Below, piece by piece: positions 43,415 through 52,279 of a stretch of 64,000 nt of DNA. The notes under the pieces are model-generated. The model saw only the letters and a program-made list of their open reading frames with translations. It was not told the DNA's origin and searched no databases. Position numbers and translations under genes: made by a program. Source of the stretch: Aquibacillus rhizosphaerae. Its GTDB lineage: Bacteria > Bacillota > Bacilli > Bacillales > Amphibacillaceae. Numbering within the stretch: the stretch's first letter is position 1; each line of letters opens with the position of its first letter. The stretch spans positions 248,001 to 312,000 of the forward strand of contig NZ_JASTZU010000058.1 of assembly GCF_030282825.1 (NCBI RefSeq). The letters are read 5' to 3'.

Positions 43415-44647
43415 CTAAACTCTCCGCTTTTGAAATACTTCCTTTCCATTCTTGAAAAGGGTAATGATCAGCGATAGTAGAGGTGAGAAACTAGGTTTAG
43501 TAGATTTACCTCGACCTATCCTCTCTAGTTGTTGGCTATACCAGGTTATTTCCATTAATCCTTTGTTATCGATAAAGGATAATCCTGTTTTAATTGGCTT
43601 TACAGAAAGATCGTCAACTTTCTCTTTCAGTAATTGATTGGGATAATCAGGGTAAAGAGCCATTGGTCGTGCAATTCCGATGAAGTCTGTTGCACCAGTT
43701 TTTAATGCTTCATTCATTGCAGTTGGAGTTCGAAAACCTCCTGTTAATACTAGAGGAACGCCTGTTTTCTCTTTTAGCTTTTCAGCATAGTCTAAAAAAT
43801 AGGCTTCCCGTTTTACTGTTGAAGGTTTAGCGTTTTTCCCAAACAATGCTGCCTTTTCATAAGTACCGCCAGAAATTTCAATTAGATCGATTCCCAGCCG
43901 CTCTAACTCTGAGATCACAAAGTGAGAGTCGTCTTCAGAGAAACCAGCTTTCATAAAGTCCGAACTATTTATCTTCACTCCTATAGGGAAGTCATCGCCA
44001 ACTCTTGCACGGATTGCATGATAGATTTCTGATAAGAATCGAAAACGGTTTTCAATTGGTCCTCCCCATTTGTCTTCTCTTTGGTTATGTCTAGGAGAAA
44101 GAAATTGACTAATTAAGTACCCATGTGCAGCATGAATCTGTACTCCGGTAAATCCAGCAGTTTTTGCAAGCTTCGCCGTATTAGCAAAGCGTTGAATGAT
44201 CTCCTCAATTTCTTCAGGAGAAAGTGCACGACATTTAGGGAAAAAGCGTTGCAGATCCGGTTCAAATGGAATTGCTGACGGGGCCACCGCTTCATCGACA
44301 ACACCTTTTAGCACTTGTTTTCCAGGATGATTGATTTGCATCCAGAAATGGGTGTTATTCTTTATTCCTGCTTCTGCCCATTGTTTAAATAAATCTATAT
44401 GATCATCGTTCTCTAATACTACGTTTCTCGGCTCTCCCAAAGCCTTCGTATCAACCATCACATTTCCTGAAATGATTAATCCTGCACCACCTTCTGCCCA
44501 TGCTTGATAGAGTCGAACAAGATTGTTTGTTGGTAAGTACTTTTCCGAAGCCATTCCTTCACTCATTGCCGATTTTACGATTCTATTTTTGAAAGTAACG
44601 CTCTTATTTTTTAATGAATAGGGCTCTGATATTAATGATTTATTCAT
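43415..44647 (-). CDS. Old Yellow Enzyme family NADH:flavin oxidoreductase
   Basis: A 410-residue FMN-dependent TIM-barrel enzyme. NRIVKSAMSEGMAS opens the barrel, WMQINHPGKQ carries the H-P-G strand, and GFTGVQIHAAHGYLISQFLS plus HNQREDKWGG are the FMN/substrate-binding signature (HAAHGYL with paired His, residues ~173-180). GVPLVLTGGFRTP and DFIGIARPMALYPDYP bind the FMN phosphate. Members reduce activated alkenes such as enals and enones. It lacks the C-terminal FeS/FAD domains of dienoyl-CoA reductases. GAAGGAGAC precedes the ATG. Single gene; physiological substrate unknown. Confidence 0.92.
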   Translation of the reverse strand: MNKSLISEPYSLKNKSVTFKNRIVKSAMSEGMASEKYLPTNNLVRLYQAWAEGGAGLIISGNVMVDTKALGEPRNVVLENDDHIDLFKQWAEAGIKNNTHFWMQINHPGKQVLKGVVDEAVAPSAIPFEPDLQRFFPKCRALSPEEIEEIIQRFANTAKLAKTAGFTGVQIHAAHGYLISQFLSPRHNQREDKWGGPIENRFRFLSEIYHAIRARVGDDFPIGVKINSSDFMKAGFSEDDSHFVISELERLGIDLIEISGGTYEKAALFGKNAKPSTVKREAYFLDYAEKLKEKTGVPLVLTGGFRTPTAMNEALKTGATDFIGIARPMALYPDYPNQLLKEKVDDLSVKPIKTGLSFIDNKGLMEITWYSQQLERIGRGKSTKPSFSPLLSLIITLFKNGKEVFQKRRV

Positions 44648-45028
44648 GATTGAGTCTCCTTCAATGATAGCGACATAAATCCATTGTCTCAGATTTCCAT
44701 ATCAATAGACAATATACAGACACGATCAACCAAAAATAAAGGTACTAGGTACTACAAAAGGAACACCCCGTTTATTTACTAAAGATCCAATCTTTATCCC
44801 CCCTCATTCGTTTCAATCTCCCAATAATTCAATTGCATCTATAATGCCTTAATAATGAAATATTTTTACATTTCAGATATTGACTCTTTTTACCAATATA
44901 GGTACTCTATAGACAGCTTAACGATAAGCAAGTTCCTACACGAAGGGAGATGTTTTTTAATGGCAGCTATTTATATGGTGATTTTGTCTTAAAACTGAAT
45001 AACAGGCATACGTAAAAAAAGCGGGTAC
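44648..45028. other. 381-bp intergenic stretch
   Basis: AT-rich on its left, without an identifiable gene. It should carry the divergent promoters for the Old Yellow Enzyme gene and the rsgA-like transcript. No array-repeat core was noticed here. Confidence 0.4.
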
Positions 45029-45173
45029 ATGTCCGTATTATTTGGTATGCCATCAGAAGTAACCTTTCGTGAATATTGCTGTTTGCAGGATACGATGAAG
45101 GTCGTATCTTTTTTGCGTCCTAAATGCCGCGTGACAGCAGCTTCTTTAGAGGCTGCTTGTCCGTGGTTTTTTT
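45029..45173 (+). promoter_or_regulatory. Tandem attenuator-like leader of the rsgA2-aph operon
   Basis: There are two intrinsic-terminator-like hairpins in a row. GATACGA/TCGTATC plus T6 lies at 45089-45114, and GACAGCAGC...GGCTGCTTGTC plus T7 at 45133-45173. Each is followed by GCGTCC. A frame beginning MSVLFGMPSEVTFREY (ATG 45029) runs through both and could be a leader peptide, though its ribosome site is weak. Two terminators between a promoter and an operon with a ribosome-biogenesis GTPase and an APH suggest regulation by transcription attenuation, for example by ribosome stalling. This is inference. Confidence 0.6.
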
Positions 45174-45212
45174 GCGTCCAAAAAACAACATTAAAAGGAG
45201 CTAACAAAAAAC

Positions 45213-46286
45213 ATGATGGATTTAAAAAATTATGGTTACAAAGAAAGAGAAGAATGTCCAGTTGATTTAGTTCTCGGTAGGGTAACTGAGCTTCGGCGAG
45301 AGCGCTATACAGTCATGACCGAGCGCGGCGAAGTGTCTGCAGTACTCAAAGGCGTATTTTATCACAAAGCTGAAACGCGTGAAGACTTTCCTTGTGTCGG
45401 TGATTTTGTTTTGCTGCAGTACAACGAGGAAGAAAATTCTCTCATTGTTAAGGTACTGCCCCGCAGCTCCAAGTTCTCACGTGCGGATTACTCAGGTCAT
45501 GCTGTGGGCTATGTCAAAACACTGCTGGAACAGGTAGTCGCGAGCAACTTTGACTATGTATTTATCCTTTCTTCTCTGAATTGGGATTTTAACATTACCC
45601 GCATCTTAAGGTACCTAACACAAGCAAGACAAAGCGGAGGTCAGCCAGTCGTCATTCTGACCAAGACAGACCTAGTTGAAGATTATATTCTCCCGCTCAC
45701 TGAAGTCACACAAAGCATCCCTGATGTGCGAGTTCACGCGATCTGCAGTCATACAGGTCAGGGATTGAACGAACTTGGAGCCTATTTGATGCCTGGTAAA
45801 ACAGTAGTCTTTCTCGGCATGTCCGGCGTCGGTAAATCATCTCTGCTCAATGCTTTGATGGAAAAGGATGTAATGAAGGTCCAATCGATTCGGGAGGGCG
45901 ACAGCCGAGGGCGACATACGACAACACACCGTCAACTGTTCATGCTCCCCTCCGGCGCAATGGTCATTGATACATCTGGCATGCGTGAACTTGGGCTATT
46001 TGATGCCGAAGAAGGCATCCGTGTAAGCTTTGCCGATGTGGAAGAATTATTCGCACAATGCCGATTTTCGGATTACTGTCATCAAACCGAGCCGGGCTGT
46101 GCTGTTCTTACAGCCCTTACAGACGGTTCGTTATTGCGTGAAAGGTGGGAGCATTATCTTGCCCAGCAGCATGAAAACAAGTTTGTCTACGATAAAACGA
46201 GCTACCTTATCGACAAGAGGGCTCGAAACAAAACGAAAGCCATATGGAGCAAGCAAACGAGGAAAAAAGGAGGATGGAAAAACTGA
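45213..46286 (+). CDS. rsgA: RsgA-type small ribosomal subunit biogenesis GTPase (paralogue)
   Basis: A 357-residue circularly permuted GTPase. An OB-fold precedes the G domain (about 15-90). G4 comes first (ILTKTDLV, ~148-155), then G1 (GMSGVGKSSLLNAL, ~202-215), the RGRHTTTHRQL switch, and G3 (VIDTSGMRELGLF). The C-terminal zinc-binding segment is CRFSDYCHQTEPGCAV. By family knowledge RsgA checks 30S maturation. The usual Bacillus rsgA lies in a kinase/phosphatase locus, so this stand-alone gene with an APH partner is more likely a second copy. AAAAGGAGC precedes the ATG. GC content is visibly higher than in its surroundings. Confidence 0.9.
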   Translation: MMDLKNYGYKEREECPVDLVLGRVTELRRERYTVMTERGEVSAVLKGVFYHKAETREDFPCVGDFVLLQYNEEENSLIVKVLPRSSKFSRADYSGHAVGYVKTLLEQVVASNFDYVFILSSLNWDFNITRILRYLTQARQSGGQPVVILTKTDLVEDYILPLTEVTQSIPDVRVHAICSHTGQGLNELGAYLMPGKTVVFLGMSGVGKSSLLNALMEKDVMKVQSIREGDSRGRHTTTHRQLFMLPSGAMVIDTSGMRELGLFDAEEGIRVSFADVEELFAQCRFSDYCHQTEPGCAVLTALTDGSLLRERWEHYLAQQHENKFVYDKTSYLIDKRARNKTKAIWSKQTRKKGGWKN

Positions 46287-47299
46287 ATATTAAACCTGAA
46301 ACACTAATTTGTGCCTTAAGCCATCAATTCAAGACGGCTGTCATCTCCGCAAACTACCAAAGCAAGTCGTTACAGGGCGGAACAGTGGGAAATGTCTACC
46401 TGATAACAGGTAGCGCAGAAACTATAGATAGCAAAAAAATACCGTATCGTATCGTGCTAAAAATCCAGAAGAAATGGGAACGTTATGGAGATCCAAACTC
46501 ATGGCGTCGGGAATACGATCTCTATTCGTCTGACCTAGGATCAACCTTCTCGGATAACTTCCGTTGGCCAAAATGTTATCACGCTGAGATCAATGCTGAA
46601 GAAGATGAATTTCAGCTATGGCTAGAGTATATTGATGGTGTTACCGGTTTAGACTTAACCGGAGACATGTATGAACTGGCCGCGTTTGAGTTAGGACGCT
46701 TTCAAGGCAGGCTGTATGCTGAGCAGCCCTCTGTACTTCAAAGCCTAACCAACTTGAGCCATGCTGATCTCATGAAAAATACGTATCTGCATTACCGTTC
46801 ATGGCCAGTCGTATATGATTATATACGCTCGGACGATTGCGAATTACCGCAACAGGTGCGACAAATGCTCATCGACATAGATAAGCACGCAGATGAGATA
46901 CTAGAACGTATTGAAACATTCCCGCTCGTACTTTGCCACCGGGACTTTTGGGTAACCAATCTGATTTATACCGATGGCAAAATCGTGCTCATTGATTGGG
47001 ATACCTGTGGCTGGGGCTACCTAGGAGAAGATATAGCAAGCCTGATTGCAGATGAAGCGGATATTGATCATATGGTCGAATACTACCAGAGATGTGTCCC
47101 CGCGTATTACAAAGGTTTTTCAGAATATGCGGATTTAAGCCCTATCGCCGACCATTGCGTCTACGAGCTGATCCTTCTAATGTTTGGGTATAGACTAGTG
47201 GAGTGGTACCTCCACACAGAAGATGATAGCGAAAAGACAATGCATGTCCATACTCTCCAAAAAATCTATGAAATGAAGACCAGCCCTGTTCAGAGTTGA
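46283..47299 (+). CDS. APH-family phosphotransferase
   Basis: A kinase-fold small-molecule phosphotransferase of about 338 residues. YRIVLKIQKKWER is the beta-3 Lys, the catalytic loop is LVLCHRDFWVTNLIY (HxDxxxxN) and the metal motif is IVLIDWDTCGWG (DxD). A long helical C-terminal lobe follows, as in aminoglycoside/choline kinases. AAAGGAGG is placed 9 nt before a CTG whose last two bases overlap the rsgA stop (CTGA), suggesting coupled translation from CTG; in-frame ATGs at 46244 and 46274 are alternatives. GC-rich like rsgA and co-transcribed with it. The substrate could be an aminoglycoside-like antibiotic or a metabolite. Confidence 0.85.
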   Translation: MNIKPETLICALSHQFKTAVISANYQSKSLQGGTVGNVYLITGSAETIDSKKIPYRIVLKIQKKWERYGDPNSWRREYDLYSSDLGSTFSDNFRWPKCYHAEINAEEDEFQLWLEYIDGVTGLDLTGDMYELAAFELGRFQGRLYAEQPSVLQSLTNLSHADLMKNTYLHYRSWPVVYDYIRSDDCELPQQVRQMLIDIDKHADEILERIETFPLVLCHRDFWVTNLIYTDGKIVLIDWDTCGWGYLGEDIASLIADEADIDHMVEYYQRCVPAYYKGFSEYADLSPIADHCVYELILLMFGYRLVEWYLHTEDDSEKTMHVHTLQKIYEMKTSPVQS

Positions 47300-47310
47300 T
47301 TCTAAAAATG

Positions 47311-47355
47311 AACATCCGAAACCCGATACATTCAAGGGATTTCGGATGTTCTTTT
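47311..47355 (+). terminator. Terminator of the rsgA2-aph operon
   Basis: AACATCCGAAA and TTTCGGATGTT form an 11-bp perfect stem followed by CTTTT. Confidence 0.85.
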
Positions 47356-47399
47356 GTATGGCTAGCTTATGATCTTGTAACAGAAAATTGCATAAAAAA

Positions 47400-47721
47400 A
47401 TGGTAGCATAAAGGGGCATAGCGTTCCTGCAATTAGACAGGGAAGCCTTTTCTATGTCAACCCTAAAGCAAAGGGTTGCTTATCTTTAACTATCATAAGA
47501 TAAAGAACCCAACCATTGATGGGGTGTTGAATTGAAAAGAGAAAATGAGTGGATATAAACTGAAGAAAACTTATCTGATTTCAGTGAAGAATTGATTAAT
47601 GAGTCTATAAAATGTTATAGGGCAGAGTTATATAGATCATCCTTTATAACAGCTAGGTCATTCAATAATCTTTTATTCGATATAACCATCATTCAATCTT
47701 ATAAGCTGACCTATAAACATT
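47400..47721. other. 322-bp gap with an inverted repeat, no gene
   Basis: GGGTTGCTTATCTT...AAGATAAAGAACCC at about 47472-47510 forms a hairpin. A short GAATTGAAAAGAGAAAATGAG start-like stretch ends after a few codons. This may be a gene remnant or the downstream part of convergent transcripts. Confidence 0.4.
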
Positions 47722-48630
47722 TTATTTGTAAAGCTTCATTGCGTCCTCTAGAAAGTTCAAATATTTAGAAACAAAATCTTTTGGCTTCATAATTTTAACT
47801 TTATTACCGAATCCGGCTATAAATTGGTAGGCGAATTTATTCTCAGGCAATTCAATTGTCGCAAGGTAACTTCTTGTATTTACTTTTGTAACGGCATTTT
47901 TCCCGTATCTCTCGATAAATTGATCTCTCACAGCAACATCTATCGATAGTTGTACACTAACCAATTTTGGTTGTACATTGTATTTTTTTTCATCCTTAAA
48001 TTCCTTTTCAGACCTTGGGTCAAAAAAACCGTCTTTTTGGATATTTATTATCCTCGTCAATTTAAACGTTCGATAGTCTTCCCTTTCTAAACTATAACCA
48101 ATAAGATACCAATGCATTTCACTTAAATGTAACTTATAGGGTTCTACGACTCTATTAGTAATCTTTCCATTTTGGTCTACATACTCAAACTTTAATAACC
48201 AATTATTCTCAATCGCCTTCTTGATAAATAAAATTTCGTCCTTAATTTGACTTCTTCCAACCCAATCATAAAAAGATAAATCAAGTTTTGGGAAAATATC
48301 TTTGCTGGCCATTCCTTTGATCTTTTGAATAGTCGTTTGAATCTCTTGATTCGTAATCAGTCCATCAAAACCACCTAAGGCTACGAGTATATTTTCAATA
48401 TCCATGTGATTTAGTAATCGTTTGTCGAATTTATAACCTTCCATTAGCGCATATCCCCCTTCAGCACCATATTTCGCATAAATAGGGATGTTTGCATAAC
48501 TTAATGCTTCCATATCACGTTGAATCGTTCGTTTCGTTACATTAAAAAGTCGACTAAATTCTGATGCCGAAACAACTTCTTTTTGTAACAAGATCATCAC
48601 TATCGAGATAAGTCGTTCAATTTTTTTCAT
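47722..48630 (-). CDS. YafY-type HTH/WYL-domain transcriptional regulator
   Basis: A 302-residue regulator. The N-terminal DeoR-like helix-turn-helix is VSASEFSRLFNVTKRTIQRD and MEALSYANIPIYAKYGAEGG. The WYL domain (about 135-215) includes WYLIGYSLEREDYRTFKLTR, and the WCX tail (to 300) ends with the FVSKYLNFLEDAMKLY helix. WYL proteins bind nucleotides or small ligands and often control DNA-damage or defence genes. The start at 48630 has GGGAGGG before it; 11 more codons upstream are open. It is divergent from the PhnB-like gene at 48708, its likely target. Confidence 0.9.
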   Translation of the reverse strand: MKKIERLISIVMILLQKEVVSASEFSRLFNVTKRTIQRDMEALSYANIPIYAKYGAEGGYALMEGYKFDKRLLNHMDIENILVALGGFDGLITNQEIQTTIQKIKGMASKDIFPKLDLSFYDWVGRSQIKDEILFIKKAIENNWLLKFEYVDQNGKITNRVVEPYKLHLSEMHWYLIGYSLEREDYRTFKLTRIINIQKDGFFDPRSEKEFKDEKKYNVQPKLVSVQLSIDVAVRDQFIERYGKNAVTKVNTRSYLATIELPENKFAYQFIAGFGNKVKIMKPKDFVSKYLNFLEDAMKLYK

Positions 48631-48707
48631 ATTTCCCTCCCATATACGACATAATGTTGTCACCTATGTCCTATTATACTTCAAATATGAAAAGGAGGAA
48701 TTAAATT
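48631..48707. promoter_or_regulatory. Divergent promoter region with a short inverted repeat
   Basis: 77 bp between two divergent starts. GACATAATGTTGTC is an imperfect palindrome, and GACAT recurs inverted as ATGTC 10 bp to its right, overlapping a TATTATACTT box. It is the likely binding site of the WYL regulator. Confidence 0.55.
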
Positions 48708-49163
48708 ATGAAAGCAATATCTTATCTACAATTTGATGGAAGAGCAGAAGAAGCATTAGCCTTTTATGAAAAGGCGTTACAAGCAACAAATGTAAAAATG
48801 GTGAGATTTGGTGCTTTTGGTCAAGATCCAAATGCTCCATTAACGGCAGAAGAACAAAATATGATTATGGAATCTCGTATTGAGTTTTCAGGGAATATTT
48901 TAATGATCTCTGATGTTCCACCATTTATGCAAGCAGCGGCAGGCGAAATCACAACAGGGAACACCGTCTTAATCAGTATTATTGATGCTGATCCAGAAAT
49001 AAATAAACAATGTTTCGAAAAGCTTTCGGAAGGTGGTACTGTGATTATGCCGATATCTTCTTCACCGTGGTCAGAAAGTTTTGGAATGTTAGTCGACAAA
49101 TTTGGTGTAATGTGGAAATTCAATAGTGATGCGAGTAAATTTCTAGATGGTTTCGTAGATTAG
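48708..49163 (+). CDS. PhnB-like VOC-family protein
   Basis: A 151-residue protein beginning MKAISYLQFDGRAEEALAFY, with the glyoxalase-fold of the PhnB/YjdN subgroup: ESRIEFSGNILMISDVPPFM in the middle, LISIIDADPEINKQCFEKLS, GGTVIMPISSSPWSESFGML and DKFGVMWKFNSD. These proteins lack clear metal-dependent activity assignments. AAAAGGAGGAATT precedes the ATG. It is divergent from the WYL regulator; a terminator follows. Confidence 0.9.
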   Translation: MKAISYLQFDGRAEEALAFYEKALQATNVKMVRFGAFGQDPNAPLTAEEQNMIMESRIEFSGNILMISDVPPFMQAAAGEITTGNTVLISIIDADPEINKQCFEKLSEGGTVIMPISSSPWSESFGMLVDKFGVMWKFNSDASKFLDGFVD

Positions 49164-49230
49164 ATTTTTTATCAGAGTGGGTGTTTCATTAATAGTTTTT
49201 ACCATACATCCACACTAATACATTATCAAC

Positions 49231-49276
49231 AGACCCTGAATTCCCCCTTATGATGGGTGATTTCAGGGTCTGTTTT
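49231..49276 (+). terminator. Terminator of the PhnB-like gene
   Basis: AGACCCTGAA pairs with TTCAGGGTCT across a 21-nt loop and is followed by GTTTT. Confidence 0.8.
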
Positions 49277-49519
49277 ATTTCTATTTTAGTTTGAAATTTC
49301 ATTTAGAAGTAGGGATGTAAATGGGTAAGGAATATTAATCTGAAGGAATACTAAACACAGTAGTATAACATGAAGGTATTCAACAGTTGAATTACTTTGT
49401 TGCTCTAAAACATGCAATGCTTTATATGCAAAAACAATTAATTAATGATTGAAAAATGTAACCGTTGTTGATTCCACAAACAGGCCAGATTGCAGACAAG
49501 TTTAACATTATTTGTTCCA

Positions 49520-49655
49520 CTTTACCTGCTCCTTTACTTTAAGATCATTGATTCACATTTTATTTTAACATAAATTCCAATAACTCATTAAACCATTCAA
49601 GAGAAAAGGATCGCCAATAATATATAACGATCCTCTTGTTGAACATTCAAAGTGT
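49520..49655 (+). repeat. Dispersed intergenic repeat, long complete copy
   Basis: CCTGCTCCTTTACTTTAAGA, TTCACA, TTTTAACATAAATTCCAAT, GGATCGCC...AACGATCC hairpin, CTTGTTGAAC. It stands upstream of the plus-strand sigma-factor operon yet has the same orientation as the copies beside minus-strand genes. Confidence 0.85.
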
Positions 49656-49756
49656 AATCCATCACACTTAAAGAAAAAAATCCTGATTCAATAAAATTAT
49701 TTCCAAACCAAAATGTAGTTAGTTTCGTCTAAGATTAAGGAAGAGGTGATACCTAG

Positions 49757-50305
49757 ATGAATGAACTGGAGCAATTGTCGGTGGAAGAAACATGGATTAA
49801 TGATAAGGAACAAATAATTGATCAAGTAATGCAGGAATATAGCGATGGTATCCTATATCTTGTATTTACCTATGTCAAAAATCGAGCGACCGCAGAGGAT
49901 TTAACACAAGAGATATTTATAAAGTGCTATGAAAAATTAGATCAATTTAATAAGCAAGCATCAATTAAAACCTGGGTTTACAGAATTGCAAGTAATCATT
50001 GTAAAGACTACTTGGGAAGTTGGCATTATCGCAAAATAAAACTCAACGAAAAAGTGTGGGACTATATCCCTTCCAAATCAAAACAAGTGGAAGAGGAAGT
50101 TATTTCAAAAAATCAAGAAAACAGTTTATCTCGTGCAATTATGGCATTACCTATAAAGTATAGAGAAGTAGTTTTTCTCCATTACTATGAAGAGTTATCA
50201 TTAGAAGAGATAAGCAAAGTTACTACCATAAATATTAATACAATAAAAACTAGATTGAAACGTGCCAAGGAATTATTAAGAGATAAGATGATGAAGGAGG
50301 TTTAA
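49757..50305 (+). CDS. ECF-type sigma factor
   Basis: A 182-residue sigma factor. Region 2 is YSDGILYLVFTYVKNRATAE, DLTQEIFIKCYEKLDQFNK and KTWVYRIASNHCKDYLGSW. Region 4 is ALPIKYREVVFLHYYEELSL, EEISKVTTININTIKTRLKR, AKELLRDKM. GAAGAGGTGATACCTAG precedes the ATG. It is followed by a PadR-like gene 6 bp on and then an FtsW-like gene. No zinc-finger anti-sigma is present, so one of the partners may serve that control role. Confidence 0.92.
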   Translation: MNELEQLSVEETWINDKEQIIDQVMQEYSDGILYLVFTYVKNRATAEDLTQEIFIKCYEKLDQFNKQASIKTWVYRIASNHCKDYLGSWHYRKIKLNEKVWDYIPSKSKQVEEEVISKNQENSLSRAIMALPIKYREVVFLHYYEELSLEEISKVTTININTIKTRLKRAKELLRDKMMKEV

Positions 50306-50311
50306 TAAGCG

Positions 50312-50746
50312 ATGAGTGATCCATTTGTTAGTTTGAAAAGTGCAATGAAAGAAACAATCTTTAAAGACTTTTCCTTTTCGGATGAGCGAAAAGATGCAGT
50401 AAAAGAAACAATAAGGGGAAAACATTCTCAACAACAGCTACATTCTTGGAAAGAACAAACGATTTTAGCCGTATTAGAATCGATTCAGCATGAACCCAAA
50501 AATGGTTACGATATCTCAACTCACCTCTTTCATAAAAAGGATTTTAGCTTTCAAAATAATGAAGGTCAGCTTTATACACTTTTACATCTACTTGAAAACA
50601 AGGAAATTGTCATATCGAAATGGATAAAGGAAAAGAAGTATTATTTCTTAACGATGAAAGGGATAAAATATTTAGCTACTTCCAAACAAGCTAGCTCTAA
50701 GAAACAGGAATCTTTAAAACATTTACTCGAGGAGGCATCTTTATGA
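50312..50746 (+). CDS. PadR-like winged-helix protein
   Basis: A 144-residue protein. After a ~45-residue N-terminal extension rich in charged residues comes a PadR-type winged helix: TILAVLESIQHEPKNGYDIS, THLFHKKDFSFQNNEGQLYT, LLHLLENKEIVISKWIKEKK, YYFLTMKGIKYLAT. The extension is unusual for PadR and may contact the sigma factor. GAAGGAGGTTTAATAAG precedes the ATG. It overlaps the FtsW-like gene by 4 bp. Confidence 0.85.
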   Translation: MSDPFVSLKSAMKETIFKDFSFSDERKDAVKETIRGKHSQQQLHSWKEQTILAVLESIQHEPKNGYDISTHLFHKKDFSFQNNEGQLYTLLHLLENKEIVISKWIKEKKYYFLTMKGIKYLATSKQASSKKQESLKHLLEEASL

Positions 50747-52065
50747 GTACCAACAAATTTGAAGAATTTCTAGGTAAAGTAACCTCTAAAGTGAAGTCAA
50801 AGGAAGCCCATAGTTTGATTAGAAAAGAACTGCGTAATCATTTACAAGAGTTGCGTCAGTCTTATCAACAAAGAGAATCTTCTAAAGAGGAAGCAGAAGA
50901 GAAAGCAATAGAAGAAATGGGAAATCCATTTACGTTAGGTGAGAGTTTAAATCAACTTCATAAACCAAAAATGGATTGGGTTCTTATTGTGTTATTCGGA
51001 ATTATTGCCGTTATCAGCTTTCTACCACTAATAAATGGCGTTTACGGGTTACCAAATTCTGTAACCAAACAAGCAATATGGTACACACTGGCTGCCCTTA
51101 CAATTATTACTCTTCTGTTCTTTGACTACCGGAAACTAAAGAACTTGTGGATGTTTTTTTATGGGATTGGCTTAATCATGCACGTATATACTTATTTTTT
51201 TGGCATAATGGTGAGTGGTGCTAAAAATTGGATTGCCTTCCCAGGAGTAACCTTGCATGTACCTATGATAACCTTATTTTTATTTATCCTTGCTTGGGCA
51301 GGCATCTTTACTAGGATTAATGAGTTTGCTAGTAGAATCAAACAAGTCGTACTATTTTTTCTTTTTTGGATTCCGATATTGATCTATCTAATGCTTCCGG
51401 ACTTAATGGTGGGTTTCATTTATCTAATTTGTATAGTAACTATGTTTGCTTTTTCCCCTGTTCAAAAAAAATTAGCTATAAAGTTAATTATAGTTAATGT
51501 GGTACTTGGAGTATGTGTTATTGGTGCAATTATGATTAGCACTCTTGGGAATTATATCCATGATAGATTATCTTTTTTTCTAAATCCAAATACGTATCCT
51601 GATGGAGAAGGATATATATCTAACCAAATTAGGGAAGTACTTTCCCAAGCAGGTTGGTTTGGTAATGGGATTAATAGTGAGCTACATTCGCTCCCAAACG
51701 TACATACAGATTTTGTTTTTCCTTATCTAGTCTATTCTCTTGGTTGGGCATTTGGAATTACCCTTTGTCTGATTCTTTCAGTATTTATATTACGTATCTC
51801 ATTAAATGCCTTTAAAACAAAGGATTTATACGGAAGATTGATAGTAATTGGTGGTGCGGTATTCTTTACAGTACCTACGATTTTGAACATCTTCATGGGA
51901 TTAGGGTTAGTGCCTGTTATTGGAGTCTCCTTACCGTTTGTAAGCTATGGTGGAAGTATGCTGGTCGTTTCAGCTGCTATGCTTGGACTCATTTTAAGCA
52001 TATACCGTAGAAAGGATATGGTAGAGGCAACGGTGTTAACTAAGTATAAGAAGACAATAGATTAA
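50743..52065 (+). CDS. FtsW/RodA/SpoVE-family membrane protein with N-terminal prefix domain
   Basis: A 440-residue protein. Residues 1-75 are a soluble, charged permease-prefix-like domain (HSLIRKELRNHLQELRQSYQ, EEKAIEEMGNPFTLGESLNQ). Residues ~78-425 form about ten membrane helices of the SEDS family. GAKNWIAFPGVTLHVPM and GLVPVIGVSLPFVSYGGSML correspond to conserved SEDS loops. SEDS proteins polymerise glycan strands or flip lipid II. The coupling with an ECF sigma factor and PadR protein suggests an envelope-stress-induced, specialised peptidoglycan polymerase. Confidence 0.9.
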   Translation: MSTNKFEEFLGKVTSKVKSKEAHSLIRKELRNHLQELRQSYQQRESSKEEAEEKAIEEMGNPFTLGESLNQLHKPKMDWVLIVLFGIIAVISFLPLINGVYGLPNSVTKQAIWYTLAALTIITLLFFDYRKLKNLWMFFYGIGLIMHVYTYFFGIMVSGAKNWIAFPGVTLHVPMITLFLFILAWAGIFTRINEFASRIKQVVLFFLFWIPILIYLMLPDLMVGFIYLICIVTMFAFSPVQKKLAIKLIIVNVVLGVCVIGAIMISTLGNYIHDRLSFFLNPNTYPDGEGYISNQIREVLSQAGWFGNGINSELHSLPNVHTDFVFPYLVYSLGWAFGITLCLILSVFILRISLNAFKTKDLYGRLIVIGGAVFFTVPTILNIFMGLGLVPVIGVSLPFVSYGGSMLVVSAAMLGLILSIYRRKDMVEATVLTKYKKTID

Positions 52066-52093
52066 GACAAGATAGTTAATTTGATAAATAATT

Positions 52094-52133
52094 AGCCTGT
52101 ATCTTTTGTTAAAACGAATTGCTGATACAGGCT
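52094..52133 (+). terminator. Hairpin after the FtsW-like gene
   Basis: AGCCTGTATC and GATACAGGCT form a perfect 10-bp stem, 28 bp after the stop codon. No strong T run follows, so efficiency is uncertain. Confidence 0.6.
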
Positions 52134-52199
52134 TCAACAATTTAATTACACATAGTTATTCACTTTAATACATTGCTCCTGTTGAGCTTATTAAGGGCT

Positions 52200-52245
52200 T
52201 ATGTTGACTTTATCTTTTGTTCAGATAACCTCCCGTTACTTTAAT
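52200..52245 (+). repeat. Array-repeat core, short copy
   Basis: TTGTTCAGATAACCTCCCGTTACTTTAA: the two arms and core without hairpin, downstream of the racemase gene. Confidence 0.55.
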
Positions 52246-52279
52246 AAGCCTTAATGCATAGAAATTCTTTCTAAAAGCA

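Noticed and set aside
45029-45265. A 78-codon protein gene ahead of rsgA
   Set aside because: It overlaps two terminator hairpins and the rsgA start and has a weak ribosome site. Kept only as a possible leader peptide inside the attenuator entry.
45213-46286. Calling this the housekeeping rsgA
   Set aside because: The usual neighbours (Ser/Thr kinase, phosphatase, rpe, thiN) are missing and composition is atypical, so it is treated as a likely second copy. A genome search would be decisive.
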